Numbered from the stretch's first letter, positions 29,001 to 41,576 are shown. The stretch: DNA of 64,000 nt from Branchiostoma lanceolatum (GCF_035083965.1 NC_089735.1:6784001-6848000); one strand, 5' to 3'. Notes: generated by a model not told the origin, from the sequence alone. Made by a program: numbers and translations.

Positions 29001-31141
29001 AATATAGAGGTAATTTGCTGTTATTTGTTATTATCAATATATCTTTATGATTTATTTTCTTCATCAATTTTAGTCAATATTTTATACCTGAAGTGTTTCA
29101 AACCGGCCCAGTCCCACAGAGAACGCCTGTCCTGCGGCGTAGTTTTGTCCGTCGAACGTCACGGCTTGGCTAGGGACAATAGTGACGGTCGTCCCGTCAT
29201 GGACACCGACCACTCCGAACTCTGTGAAAAATAAAACATAGAGATGCTGCTAAATACAGTAGTGGATGTGCTTCAAAAACAAACAAGTGTTCCCCAAATA
29301 CATACTTCATTCCTTTATTCTCTACATCTCATTTTATGGACGATCTTGCTTCCACGTCTGGGTCCCCCCTTATATTAAATGTTCAACACTACCCCTTGAC
29401 CCTCCGACAGTGCGGCATCTTTCTCTCGCCTCTCTCTCCCTCTCTCTCCCTCTCTCTCTCTCTGTCAGTGTGTGCGTGCGTGTGTATTTATGTGGCAAAA
29501 CAATACTTCACTGAATCAATGGGTAACAATTTACCAGAGGGAACGTCAAACGTGACACCATTCTCTCTAAAGCCCCGCTTGACGGTTCTACAAGACACAA
29601 AGTACTCCGTCCCCAACACGTCGGTGGGGAGGGCCAGGTAGGCGTCAGACGAAGCCCATTGGGCGAACACTCCGTACACCACTATCTCCACATCGGACGT
29701 GATGTGAACCGCCTTGTCGCTCTTCACGCTGCCGCGGAGTTCCACAGCTTCTCGGTCCAGTTCCACCTGTGTCACCTGTCAAAACAGAGTTGGTTATTCC
29801 CTAGCCTGGTTAAATCACGCTTATACATCGCACGGGCCCGCCAAACATACAATGAACGCCTACCCCCTTAGCGGGGAGGGGCCATTACAGCCTTGGACGG
29901 CGGAGTTTGCGTTACACAGGCTAGTTAGCCCCCGGCCCACTTCAAATCCTAAATTTTGCCATCAACCACGCCGATATATGTCGTCTATGGACATTCTGTA
30001 CCCTTCCGCTCTTTTATTCCTCCAAAAGCTGTGTGATCTATTCCTACCACAGGCGCCGTGTGGTGCCGCATATAGTTTCAAAGATTCACTTGCTAATTCT
30101 TCGCCAAATTGCAACAAGCAATTCAGAAAATAAAGTATACAGACAGTGCAAGATAACAATGGTGGCAAGTGGAACAAGGGACTATTCTAATACATACACG
30201 CCTCGATACAAAGATACATTATGTACTTAGCAGCCTAAATCTACCGATTTATAATTCTTATTTCATCATTGAATGGCAATCAATTACGGTAAGGTAGTTC
30301 TAATTATCTACAGAAATTCAAATACGTTCCAACGATACTTGGTATAAAGCAATAGTGCTGTACATGGCGACGACTGAGCGTGGGAGTTGTACGGTACAAT
30401 GTTCATACAATCATAGCAGGCTAAACTAAGCTAATTTAACGAAAAACAAGACTAGTAATAAAATATACTGCCACGGCGACGGTGGCCTCTGACAAGAGGT
30501 GAACATGCGAATAATTAAACCAGGTAAATAATACAATCATCATTATCAAATAAGGGACAATAACCAATTGGCAAAAATACCTTTCAATCAGGCTAAGCTA
30601 TCCTAACGACAAAATGAATCACGAAATTGGGAATCTGACTACTTACTTGGCCATAAGTCACCTGCAGTTGAGTTGTAAAGTCATTAGACGGAAATGTGAT
30701 GGTAACAGAAGCCCCTGTTAGATGCGGGGTGGCGATGAACAGTTCCGGGTTCTTTTCAGCAGTTCTTTGGAAGTTCTCCAGAAATGTCAGGATGAACTCC
30801 GTACCTTTATTGTCTCTGGCGGCTAAGAGAAAATTTCAAATGATCATTTCAACATTATTGCATATGCGCATCTACTGGAACGTCTTTTACGCTTTAGAAG
30901 AAACTATAGCTACGACAAGCCTGCTAACGGAGAGTGAAATAATGAAATACCCCATGAATTGGTATTTACGCACATATTAATGAAATTCGTTGGCAATCAG
31001 ACTGGAATTCCGCCTTATAGCTTTGGTCGATGTAGACCTAATGAAAAAGAAGATGTTTTAAGAATCTATGGAGATGTTCTTACCTAGATTCCAGCCAAAT
31101 AAAGCGGTCAGGACCAACACAGAAAAGTGCACCCGGGCCAT
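26070..31141 (-). CDS. Copy D: secreted IgGFc-binding-like protein, 514 aa, 10 exons
   Basis: Exons in gene order: 31141-31084, 30822-30647, 29775-29535, 29221-29088, 28966-28736, 28424-28303, 27690-27541, 26828-26664, 26512-26316 and 26140-26070. Coding length is 1545 bases with no break. The signal peptide MARVHFSVLVLTALFGWNL is closer to copy A than to B or C. Exon 3 has a longer variable end (VSCRTVKRGFRENGVTFDVPSG), while exon 5 is four codons shorter, reading ATVGSDRGTGDHVVE where others keep a cysteine. Exon 2 has one extra codon, reads LTFLENFQR and has T in place of the usual C in the FIACPH motif. The acidic loops and the CRNLVP-type tail are kept. Intron 7-6 carries a LINE-like tail and a MITE-like element. 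A CAAAGGTC site lies 94 bp upstream. Confidence 0.88.
27128..27480 (-). mobile_element. Probable LINE 3' end with (TACAAA)n tail
   Basis: On the minus strand an AT-rich stretch ends in TTGTCAATAAATACAAATAC repeats, the usual look of a CR1/L2/RTE-like 3' terminus. It includes a GGGTCAGCC and GGCTGACCC inverted pair at 27189-27228, near the end. No protein part is recognisable. It sits in intron 7 of copy D. Confidence 0.45.
27743..27967. repeat. Small inverted-repeat element (MITE-like), copy 2
   Basis: Starts CCTGCCCACTAGAGG and ends GTCTAGTGGAAAGGGGGC. It shares internal segments with the element at 24869-25088. It lies in intron 6 of copy D. Confidence 0.55.
29811..29926. repeat. Short CTAGCCTG-ended inverted-repeat element
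   Basis: The ends CTAGCCTG and CAGGCTAG are inverted. The interior GGAGTTTGCGTTACACAG recurs at 58838-58950 as GGAGTTTGCGTTATACAG. It lies in intron 2 of copy D and does not code. Confidence 0.6.
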
Positions 31142-32190
31142 CTCACATCTCACCCTGTACTACGTACTGACTCGGGTCATCAGACCAACCGCACGTGACG
31201 TTTGACATCCAGGGCGGTGGCGTTTCAGGAAAGCCAAAGGTCGGCGACTCCAGGAGGCACATGTGTATGCTTACATCGATCCGCAGCTTAGAAGTTTCGC
31301 AATTTTCAATGTGATAAATGCTTATCAATGAACTTTTAACGTCACATACACAATGTACATTGTTGTGCAGGAGGCAAGTTACACAATGTATGTGTGTGTT
31401 GGTGTGCGTGGGGAGGGTCATTGCGCCCCACTCCTTCTCTATTCCTCAAACATCTACTTGTCCCAACACCATCGTAGCTAGATCCCTTGTAACGCTTTTA
31501 CATTTTTGTTAGATTTGATCTACATTGACATGAACTTGTTGGGCAATCGTGGATATCTATGTTAAAACTTGTGTCAAATTTGTTGCAAATTACTTGCAAT
31601 TCTTTGACATCAGTGTGAAGGGAGTTGTATAACATATGATACATACATGCATGCTTGCTGGCTTTGGCGTCCTTTGCGATTGCCATAGTAACATTAGACG
31701 CCGCCATATTATTGACCTTTGACTCTTTTAGGTCTTTGTTGCTGATTGTTACACCGTATCTCGGGGGGGGGGGGGGCTTTCCGCTGGGGGTGACTGGTCC
31801 GAGTGAGAGTCAAAATGGTAAATTTCTAGTTAGCCTTAATACCAATAAATGGTCTATCGACATTCAATCCACAAGTGAGAGGCTAAGCTACGTCTCGTGT
31901 GAAGGTGTACTTACGTCACATGCACAAAACGTAGATTTTTATTGTGACCTAATCATTTGGCACTGTGAGCCATTTGGCCATCATTGAAACTAACCTCTTT
32001 GAAAATCTTCATTGCAGTTTAAGAAAATAAGGTAATATTCCTTGGACATTTCATTTCAAGCTCAACTTACTCAACTTACATGTCATGTAAATATTATAAA
32101 CTGCGTAATATTGTCACGGTCTATCGACCGTCATTCCATTTTTATTGGTACTAGATAGCTCATCTAGCGTTTTTGTAAGACGTTGCCTGC
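31142..32190. other. Space between copies D and E
   Basis: It holds the copy D upstream region (CAAAGGTC at 31235-31242, partial module at 31270-31333) and, near the right end, TTTATT at 32141-32146, which is AATAAA on the minus strand 45 bases after the stop of copy E and is its likely poly(A) signal. A run of G lies near 31764-31777. No gene is seen. Confidence 0.55.
31270..31333 (-). promoter_or_regulatory. Conserved upstream module, copy D (partial)
   Basis: Keeps TACATCGATCCGCAGCTTAG, CGCAATTTTCAAT and GCTTATCAATGAAC, in the order found in B, C and E. The GTCGCCAC part is degenerate here. It starts 129 bp from the start codon; the CAAAGGTC octamer lies between, at 31235-31242. Confidence 0.55.
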
Positions 32191-33441
32191 TCAAGGGGCC
32201 ATGTTCCTGCAGCGCTGCAGCAAGCACGTCTCGTACTGGCGCCGGTGGTCAGCGCAGTTTCCTGCAGAGGAAGGAAGGAGCATTAACGTTAACTTTGCAG
32301 ATCTATGAGAACCCCACCAGACAGTTGCAAATAAAAAGGATATAGTCTGTCTCATGTTTCTTCGAAACATGTCTGCCAATAAGAGGTCTCTCACCGATGG
32401 CCAGATCCTCGTCGATCAGCCCGTCGCCGTCATCATCAATGCCGTTCAGCAACTCCTCGTCCACACGCCCGTCACAGTCGTTGTCCACACGGTCGGCGGG
32501 GACGGGGGCGGTGGTGCTGCACGGGGCGGCGATCTGAGCCAGCCGGAGTCCACCGGGATAGCCGTACGACTCCAGATAAGTGAATCCATAACTGGGCGTG
32601 GGTTGAAAAGCGCCGATGAATACTTAACAAAGACGGGTAGCCATATTGTATACAGGAGTCAATGTACATTTGTCATCAAGTTTGCTTGTGTCTAGTTTTA
32701 CAGGCATGACAACAATTTGCTGGGTGCAGTCCCACTCCTCACCTGAACAGCCCAGTCGTCACGATGGGAGACATGTGGCGGACTGTGTGGGTGCCTCCAG
32801 AGACAGTCAGCTGCGCGGCGGCGTATCTGGTCCCAGGTACGTCATGCCAGACGGTGTCGCTAGGCAACGGCTGTTCATCCAATCGGAGACCAGCTATGTC
32901 AGCCGAGCTGTACCAGGTGCCGAAATCGGTATGGTCATATCATTCACAAGGATTTAAAGGTCTCTTAGGAACAGAGGATTGTATGCGAAATCAAAATTTA
33001 CTTTGGAGGACAACACCTGAAATGAAACTGAACATGGTATGCTTATACAGGTGTTTTGTAATGTTCATTTAAGTTAGTCGTGATTTACTTGTGCTTTTTT
33101 TAACGAACTCGCTCAGAGCAAGGCCGTAGGGGGCCACTCATCGTGTGTTGAGATGTATCTTTCTTTGACTCTCTCTATGTTCTTATACATGTATGAAAGA
33201 TTACCTGGTGACTACGTTGATGTGATGAGTTGTTCTAGAGGGGTCATAAAGAAGATCAACCGTAGAAAACGTGTATTCTGCCTCGAACTGCGCTACAGAA
33301 GGGATGATCATCATGAACGGGTCAGTTGCCGTGTTGTCAGCAGAGCCGGTCTTACTATTGAGAAGTTAACAAAAGTGTCAACATTTAGACCATGATAAGT
33401 TGCAATGTTTTAGAATGCTTCCCACATGCGAGCGCGCGCAC

Positions 33442-33502
<61 letters not shown>

Positions 33503-36362
33503 CGCCTGTGTGTGCGCGTCTGTGCGCGTCTGTGTGCGTTTGTTTGTGTGATTTTATTCTATTCTGCCCCATACCAATCCCCATTAGACAACAGCCGTTC
33601 CAACTTCGCCCCTACCTGTACTGCACCAACAAGACGGGCTCACTGGTGGTCACGTGTCTGTACTCGTCAGATGGGATATCAATCTCCCAGAATTCCCCAG
33701 CGTTCAGAGTCTTGGCGTTCTCATTGGTGACATCGACCTTGAAAAAAAACAACACCCCGGTCTGGACGAAAGTGGTGAAAAACACTCGAGCGCAAAGACA
33801 GACTTGTCCAGGGAGAGTATTTCCCATCAGCACCAATTTGCATCTCCTACGGTTGGCATGAACCTGTGGACCCTTAGACATACAGCCCTAAGAACAGGCC
33901 ATGCTAACTAGCGACTGAAACGCGAGCTGTCTTAAGTTTTTTCTAACGCTTCAAGACATACCTGTGTATTGTCTCTGGCAGCAACAACGCGGAAGAGGTC
34001 GCCGCCTCTGTGCCTGGACAGCGGCACGGTGACGAACTCCTCTCCCCAGGTGTCCACAGGTGGGATCATCTGTACCAGGTGGTCTCCGGTGCCCCGCTGT
34101 CGCTCGCCCATTGGCAGACAGTAAGCGAACGTGTTTCCGCTCAGCACGGCCACAGGCTGGGTAGCCGTGATCTTTGAGCCGGTCAGGTCCTCAGTCGCCT
34201 GGACCTGCAGGTATAGCGTTAGGATATTCAATTGGATATTTGGGATATTTGGGATATTGGGAATCAGGATATTCAATTGGTTCATACCTGAAGAGTCTCA
34301 AACCGGTCCAGTACCACAGAGAACGCCTGTCCTGCGCCGTAGTTTCGTCGATCAAATTCAACGGCTTGGCTGGGGACAATGGTGACTGTTGTTCCGGCAT
34401 GGACACCGACTACTCCAAACTCTGCCAATATAGGATATAAAAAAATAATAATTTTGTGATCTTATCAATGCATACAAATGAAACATATTTTTTACCATGA
34501 TAGATACTCTTGCGCAAATGTTTTGATGAAGAATATAGATGCCATGCTAATGAGAACTACACAAGAAGGCCCCTGCAATTGTTCTATCTTTGTCGTGATA
34601 CATCATGTACCTTGCCATTTGGGGGACGAATACACTGAAAATGTATCCACAAGAGACTTAACTGTACACAAGCGAAAACAAAGACATGTCTAAGCTATTC
34701 ACCTTTATTTCCACTTGTTCAAGTCAATTCAATACGCTCCATTCTGTTGATAGATTTGATTACATACTGAGAGGAGACAATCCTTACTGCGTTCAAATAG
34801 GTATATACATCAAAGAATGTTTGGACATAAGAACAAGTAATGTATAAGTATACGACACGCTAAATTTCAATATGTTGCCCTATTCCATATGATTGTATGT
34901 AAACAAACTCATTAGTATGAACTTTGTTTGTTGGCATGTATGTATGTATGTATGTATGTATAGATTAAGTAGACCTTACGAGAGTCGCTGTACTTTTGTT
35001 GTGTCAATAAAGATCTCTCTGTAAAATGGTGTCTTACGCGATGGCATGTCGTCCCAGCCCTCTTGGTTCCGATTGCGTGCTATGCTTGAGCAAGCAGCGT
35101 AGTATTCGGTCCCCAGCACGTCGGTGGGGAGGGCCAGGTAGGCGTCAGAACTCTTCAACTCGGCGAACACTCCGTACACCACGATCTCCACATCGGACGT
35201 GATGTGAACGGCCCTGCCGCCTCCGTCACTCTTTTCGCTGTCGCGAAGTTCTACAGCTTCACGGCGTAGCTCAACCTCTTCCACCTGCCAAAACATTTGC
35301 AGATTAGCCGAAACATTTTCTAGTCCTAGTCCAAGTTCAATCAAACATTCACACACTATAACTCAGTGCCGTCATTTTGTGTGATACATATGGTTAGAAC
35401 TTAGAACTATACTACTCATACTTTTCAACTGAGATGACTGAATGTGTCATTCTTTTTACGAGACGTTGCTAAGCTATATATCATAGAATATTGATCTCTA
35501 GCCATGGTAAAGGAAAATCGTATTTAGTCCAAGCTCGGTGGCAGCAAGTTGTCGGAACGACAGGTCATTCACCAGCAGGTAAACTTGGTTGCGTCATATT
35601 TACATTTACATATGCAGTCGATTTGTCTTGAAGCGCGAGGTTGGAGGGCTGCCAGTGCCAAAGTCTGTCGCAGAGAAGTCGAACTTGATTGCAGTTGTTA
35701 TAGACGTCCGATTATGCTTTTTAGAATCACTAAAAGGTAACTTACATCTAATGACAATCTTAACATAAGATTCGATTGATCGCTCAATGACTTGATTGGA
35801 AGAGTGATTACTTACCCGCCCGTGATTCACCGTCACTGTGTCGGTGTCACCATTGTAAGGTAGAGTAATGGTAACTCTCGCCCCGGTCGGATGCGGACAG
35901 GCGATGAACAGTTTCGGTCTGTTTTGGTCTCTCTGGAAATTTTCCGGAAAAGTCAGGATAAACTCAGTACCCTTGTTGTCCCGAGCAGCTAGGAAAAAAA
36001 AAAAAAAACCCTCAAATGTACCCAAGCCGGAGTTTACTGTGTCAAGTCTACATACATCTGTCTGGTCAAGGTGAACTTTTGTTTGGCACCGTGGCGCAAT
36101 GAGGATATCATTCCGGGATACTTTACTTTTTCCTGCGTTAATGCAGCAATATGTACTCCTAATTAGATTGGAACACCAAATCACAACCTTCGTATCTTTA
36201 TGGAAATCCACCAAAGGCTAGAAAGTTCACATGCAGTCGAACTTTGCCTCACAGACTGAAACATGCTTGAAGACACTTTTGTGAGTATCTTTAGTTGTTC
36301 TTACCTTGACTGCAGCCAAATGAAGCGACCATAACCAGCATCGACAGGAGCACACGCGCCAT
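32191..36362 (-). CDS. Copy E: secreted IgGFc-binding-like protein, 519 aa, 10 exons
   Basis: Exons in gene order: 36362-36305, 35988-35816, 35284-35038, 34421-34288, 34204-33962, 33737-33616, 33354-33205, 32907-32743, 32591-32395 and 32261-32191. Coding length is 1560 bases, unbroken. The signal peptide is [19 protein letters not shown]. It is the most divergent and most compact copy. The exon 3 part has an insertion rich in Gly/Asp ([19 protein letters not shown]) and a distinct end ([20 protein letters not shown]). The conserved SKHTGGD-type motif reads SRHRGGD and the tail reads [21 protein letters not shown]. Both acidic loops are kept. Intron 6 has a long GT microsatellite and intron 4 a GGGATATTT repeat. 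The upstream module is adjacent, starting 53 bp from the start codon. Confidence 0.88.
33443..33540. repeat. (GT)n microsatellite with GC-rich flanks
   Basis: About 52 bases of pure GT followed by a GCGC run and interrupted TGTGCGTC units, in intron 6 of copy E. Confidence 0.95.
34225..34282. repeat. Short tandem GGGATATTT repeat
   Basis: Units of GGATATTTG recur three times, flanked on both sides by ATATTCAATTGG. It fills much of the 83-base intron between exons 4 and 5 of copy E, so intron length may vary between individuals. Confidence 0.8.
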
Positions 36363-36414
36363 CTTGGTTTGCACTTTCAGCCGACTTTTTTTATCGGGCG
36401 GGTGGGTGTATTCT

Positions 36415-36542
36415 TGGAGATCGCCACGTTAGCAAACTCAAAGGTCAAACAAACTATGCCTTGGGGACAAATACATTTTTCACAATGCATCCGCACTTGG
36501 TAGCTTCACAATTTCCAATTTGCTGAACGTCTATCATCGACG
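36415..36542 (-). promoter_or_regulatory. Conserved upstream module with CAAAGGTC, copy E
   Basis: Here all parts are in one block: ATCGCCACGTTAGCAAACTC, CAAAGGTC (36439-36446), GGGGACAAATACATTT, GCACTTGGTAGCTTC, ACAATTTCCAAT and CTATCATCGACG. It starts 53 bp before the start codon and may show the ancestral promoter layout. An A/T-rich GATAAAAAAAG on the minus strand at about 36389-36398 could be a TATA box. Confidence 0.65.
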
Positions 36543-37944
36543 TTATATATATATACATATATAGCTCAATAGCATGTATTAATATATATATATTTGACGT
36601 TTGACGTTCCCTCTGGTAAATTGTTACACACACACACACGCGCGCGCGCGAGAGAGAGAGAGGGCTATCTATATCATATAAATATATTTCAAAATATATT
36701 GTTCGATAACCATATAAATGCCTAAATTGATCATAGTTGGATTTGGATATCATCAAATGAGCAGCCTAACAATATACCATATAAGTGTGCGCTTACATCA
36801 CATGTAACACCCAAACCTAGACCACCGCTGTCGGTGACCGAGAGCTATATTCCACCGAATACGTATGGCCTTCCACATTAGATACAAGATTTTTTGCAGC
36901 ACCATAGGCCGCCACTAGGTAGCCCATAGTCGACCTTGCCCTTCTATCAGCTGACGTCTATCCACACACATGTACCAAACACTAATATCATGCAGATCAA
37001 TCCACAGCTTCTTTAATCATACCGTTTACAAGCAAACCAATTTCCTATGGTATGCATAGAAGGATTTCTTTAGGATACATGTACTTGCAAAACGAGTTTG
37101 ATAAACGGGTCTAAAAAAAACCATAAAAGGGTCTCTGCTCCTGACGTGTCGCCAAAAAGCTCACAGTCTGTTAAGTGCTAGCAAACGCTGCTGTTCTTGA
37201 CGATAGACTATACAAAACAACCTGTGTTAATAACGTATGTATCACGAGCGCAGCACAAAGTCAGTGTCAATATCACCACCTGTTGATTGCCGACGATGCT
37301 GTTCTTGTCTTCTGACGCAAGTCTCACACCACATGCTCAGATCGAAAACAGCAACAGTCACGAACAAAAGAAAGTCGACCGTTCTGTTACTACCTTTGGT
37401 GTAATCTCCACACGTCAACATTCCCCATCGCATTGTTACCAGAGCGTCCACGACTTCCGAAGCACAAATAAACCATGCTAGAATTAGTCGCACGCTGACG
37501 CACGGGGCCGTGGGTTTGCTCTCAGTCCAGCTTCAGAAATGTCGATATTCGCAATTTAGACCCGTGCTTTGTGTTTGGCAATTGCGCATGTACGGGCAAA
37601 TATCACAATTGCGAATGTATTTCTTGAGATTTGTATGTACGAGTGAAAGGTGCCGAGCACATTACTTCTCGCAAACCTTTACCGCACTGTCTGTCCGCTG
37701 TCCGTGTCCATCTGGGGCTAGTACGTGCGACAGTGACCAGCCTTCCGCAAGGATCAGAACACGGTAGCTAGACTAAAACTGCGCGGCGGGTCGACATCTG
37801 CAACGGAGGCTACAAAATAGTGGTTAACGTTACCGGCAGAAGGACGAAGGTACGTTCCTCTTTACATATGATATTCGATGACATCATCACACGATAGTTG
37901 GTTGTGAAATGTTCAAAATATGAAATAGATACTTTCTGGCAAAA

Positions 37945-38145
37945 TCAAGATGAAAACGAACTGAAATCCTGCAAGAGCCTCGCTAAGAGCTGTTCTTTGT
38001 CAGGGCGGCTCTGTGATGTCTGACCATAGCTGCCCGGCGAAGAATAGTCCTTCCCGGGCGATGTCGTCAAGACGGCCGGTAGAGTTTCCCGCATTTGAAA
38101 GTAGGACGTCCTGTTCAAATCACCAAAGGACACAGACCATCGAAA
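37945..38145 (-). CDS. Unassigned open frame, possible C-terminal exon
   Basis: On the minus strand a stop-free stretch reads RWSVSFGDLNRTSYFQMRET, then a Pro/Ser/Gly-rich part, then PDKEQLLARLLQDFSSFSS and a TGA stop. The end looks amphipathic and the composition is more protein-like than its surroundings. There is no ATG at a suitable place before residue M17 of this stretch, so it would have to be a spliced exon. I recognise no family. It could be chance. Confidence 0.2.
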   Translation of the reverse strand, partial: FRWSVSFGDLNRTSYFQMRETLPAVLTTSPGKDYSSPGSYGQTSQSRPDKEQLLARLLQDFSSFSS

Positions 38146-38305
38146 GTGGGCTTTTTAACCTTCCTAGCGCCACGAGTCGATTGTAAAGCCTACTTCTAAT
38201 CGACCTTGGCACTGGGAATTTTAAAGGGCCAAAAGGACAACGTTAGCAATACCAAATACAGTTCTACTAGGTTCTTATCGTGCCACATGCCATGTCACTT
38301 TGAAT

Positions 38306-38506
38306 CAACGTGTTTAACATCCCATTGTCGACTAAGGTGAAAATGAGTACATAGCTTCCATTTGAGACGTCCCCCAGATGAGACATAAAGCTGGTGGCCC
38401 CGTGTTTGAGGAGAGCCACACATCGAGCACGCTAAAGAACCAGTTCCACACTTATCGATAAGAGAAGGGTCATTCCCGGTGTGAGCCGATCAAAGCTATC
38501 AGTCTG
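38306..38506 (+). mobile_element. SINE fragment without the tRNA head
   Basis: It shares GGTGAAAATGAGTACATAGC, CCCCGTGTTTGAGGAGAGCC and CACACTTATCGATAAGAGAA with the SINE at 22594-22897, in the opposite orientation. The tRNA-like part is missing, so it is 5'-truncated or decayed. Confidence 0.7.
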
Positions 38507-39202
38507 GTGTTATAATTACTCAGCTAGTACCTATAAAAACGGCGTGTTACGCCATCAGACGCGCGGTTTACCGGTTATGTGAAACAAACAAAAACATAGA
38601 CTTGTTCTCTACGTTTACTACAGACAACACAGTTCCTTATACGAGTTTTATAGCATAGATAGTCTTTGTATTCTTTGAAGTCGACTCCACAGAAGACGCA
38701 GCCACATTAACTTCATAAAAGAAATCAGAGACTTCAAACAGTCCCTGTTTACTAGTGATGTAAGCCCTGCAATGGAAAGTACTGTCAGAAATCGATATTG
38801 AGCACCATGACCAATATCAAATCCTAAAATAAAATAAAATAAAATTTAAATAAACAATCAACAGCAACAAGAAATACGAGGTTCGGCTATCAAACTGTTA
38901 GATGAAGTGTAATTAATTACTTCATTATTATTATTATTAAACAGTACGTTGACGTCAACGTGTGCATGTTTTAGGTTTGACCGTGGATGATATACATTTT
39001 ACATGCGTTTAAAAATTAATGTAGAAAGAACAATCGTCGTTTTTGCTCTGCTGCTTATTCTGTTCATCATTACAGACTGATCGTAATGTCGGTGTAAATT
39101 AATGACAAACAAGTCTCAAAAATATCTGATTTTTTTTTTTTTACTTTTTCTTTTAACAACGCCGACCAGTAAGACAAAGTGAACGTGCGACAGTAAAACA
39201 AC

Positions 39203-41152
39203 ATGGAGAACACTACCAGCGTCCCGGTCGCCATCTCTGGTGCGATTGTTAACGGTTCCACTGCAGTTGCCATCATCCTGACGACAACAATCACGTTAGG
39301 AAACGTGACAACATCCGTGACCAGCTACAACCCAGCACACCACGGACTGTACGGCTACTACCCGCATCTACAACCCCTGCTGATCGTCATCCTCGTCATC
39401 ATGACGGCTTGGCCCTTGTTCGGCAATGGCTGCTTGTTGTATCTCGTCTGCGCCGAGAAAAACATGCGGGTAAGTGATAGTCAGGTGACTTGAACATATA
39501 AGCATTGAACGTTGAAACATCCTGTTACATGACCAATATCTAAGCATACGTATATAGCATGCACTTTCAATCCTATAAGTCGGCGTCACACAGCAGAAAA
39601 ATAGCTCTACGTACGTGTCTGTGACCTCTGAAAGGACAATGTGACAAGGTAGACTTTCTCAGGCGAAAAACGAATTTCCTCCTGTTGGGATTGTGTAATT
39701 CAGCAACCTTCTGCGATGAACGAAGTCGGTCGGGGGTCGTCGACGCGGCTGCCCGTCTCGTTAACGGTCTCTCTTCATTTCAAACGGTCATCGACATGTC
39801 GCTGACCGCTCGATACCATATCCGAACGTTTCATAACTTTTTGGCGGCTGACAAGGATCTTAAACGCATAAAAGGCAACAGTTCGATTACAAATGTACGG
39901 CATTATGAATTAAGAAAAAAATCGATAGAAGAATGCTACCGCTTTTTTTGTTAAGTTACACTTACTTATACCTTTGCAAATAACGTACATATTAGTGACG
40001 TTTTTGTATTCACCTGTGCTTGTATTATTCACTTGTGTATGCTGTTGATTTTTCTCCTTGTTAGTGTATTGGCAAATCCTCCATCAATTTCAAAGGTGGA
40101 GCGTTAACGAAATTAAATCATTGAAAAAAAAAACTAGTGAACGAATTCCCAGCAACAAGTAGGGGTATTTCTTCGTTCGTTTAGAATACATTGACCACCT
40201 AATCAAAGATGAATCTAAGCCAGAATAATATTTTCGTTATTCAATTGTTATGAATTGAAAATATTGTTAGAACGTGTATACGGCAGTGACTGACTAATGT
40301 TTTCAATCCTTCTTCCAGGAACCAGGAAATATATTTTTGTGTGCCCTGGCGCTTACGGACATCGCCTTGATACTTGTCTACGCTCCCACAACCGTTTACA
40401 GCTTGGTGCACGGAGAAATCCTCGATGAGAGTTGGTGCAGGATCCAAGCCTTCTTCGTCCATTTCCTACACGTGCTCTCAGTCTACCTGCAGGCGAGTCT
40501 GTGGATCTGCAGATACATACACATCGCACTTCCTTTTAAGTATGCTGCGATGATGACCAAACGCCGTCTCGCTATCGCCATGACCATCTGCTCCCTGATT
40601 GCCTTGGTAGAGCCTCTTGGATGTGTGAGCGTGCTCTCCGCCGACATCGCGAAGCACCCCACTATTATGCTCCCGTTAGACATTGGTGGCCCAGAGGCCG
40701 TCTTCTACATAGGACTAACAATTGTCTGTGTCGGCGTGGCCATCAGCTGCATCGCTGCCGGCCTCATATACAAAGTGGCCTTGGACAATGAGAAGAGACA
40801 CCAGAAACTGACCGGGATCGCCAAGGATCAGCTCAGCCGCAAACTGAAAGCTGCCAAGACGCTGGCGATTGTAACAGGAATACAACTGATCACGTGGCTT
40901 CCATCGATTATCACTACATGTCTGATGAAGGCTAAAGTCATAAGAACTGACACAGGACTCATCCTTGGGGACATTTCCTTCATCGTCAGGATTACAAGCA
41001 CCTTCACCGATTCAATTGTGTACGCCAAGCGCAAAAACATCTACCGCCGAGCTGTGGGGAAGATATACGGCAAGACCAGGAAACGCCACCAGCGAGCTGT
41101 AGGTCCTGAGCACATCCCCATGCGTACATTGCGTTGGACAGAAAACATGTAA
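39203..41152 (+). CDS. Divergent class A GPCR, 366 aa, two exons
   Basis: Exons 39203-39469 and 40319-41152 join in phase 0 at GT-AG borders. The protein has a 55-residue N-terminus with glycosylation sites N3, N17 and N34, TM1 with FGNG (73-76), TM2 with LALTD (D103), TM3 after C129, TM4-TM6 with ITWLP in TM6, and a weak TM7. The usual DRY at the end of TM3 is CRY (153-155) and NPxxY of TM7 is DSIVY. The CRYIHIALPFKY stretch resembles odorant-type receptors, and EPGNIF resembles melatonin-receptor TM2 starts. I therefore call it a lineage-specific rhodopsin-family receptor, possibly chemosensory, of unknown ligand. The reading frame is intact, so the motif changes look tolerated rather than decayed. 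Confidence 0.8.
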
Positions 41153-41576
41153 AAGGACACTCGATGTTCGCAAGATTTCAGTAAGTACTCTTTTGGGCAC
41201 ATCATGTAACGGTAAAGTAATGGGCCAATCCACATGACACAGAGCGTAGAAAAAGTCCAAAATACAAAAAATTGTAAATCTTTGCCTAAGAGATTTGATA
41301 CTTTGGTGGAAATATTTTGTAAACAATCATCTCAACTTTCCCGGGTTATGTAAAACTTTGGAAATATTCATGACGTTGAATATGATATTTCCAGTAGTGA
41401 CGGTAACAACATTCTGCCATTATTCATTATCTTTTACTATTATTTGTAACATTTTGGAAATGGGCCAGTGGCTCGGAAGGAGGAAATTCACACATCCTTG
41501 CGTAGTATGCAAAGGTGTCATGCACAGGAGGGCTTGTTTACTTCCCAGCATTCAGTGCAATACGCATTCCACAATA

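Larger units (their letters stand above)
36363..39202. other. Intergenic region between copy E and the second GPCR
   Basis: After the copy E promoter the region holds CA/CG/GA microsatellites near 36630-36663, GC-rich sequence at 37250-37850, an unassigned open frame at 37945-38145, a 5'-truncated SINE at 38306-38506, and AT-rich repeats (AAAAT near 38828, ATT near 38927). No gene is established. Confidence 0.5.

Noticed and set aside
33378-33861. Open frames rich in Cys/Val over the GT repeat
   Set aside because: They come from the microsatellite and only partly overlap exon 6 of copy E in the wrong frame.
39582-39612. Short match to 23570-23600 (GGCGTCACAC then GCAGAAAAA)
   Set aside because: The shared part is only about 30 bases and the flanks do not align well, so I did not call an element.
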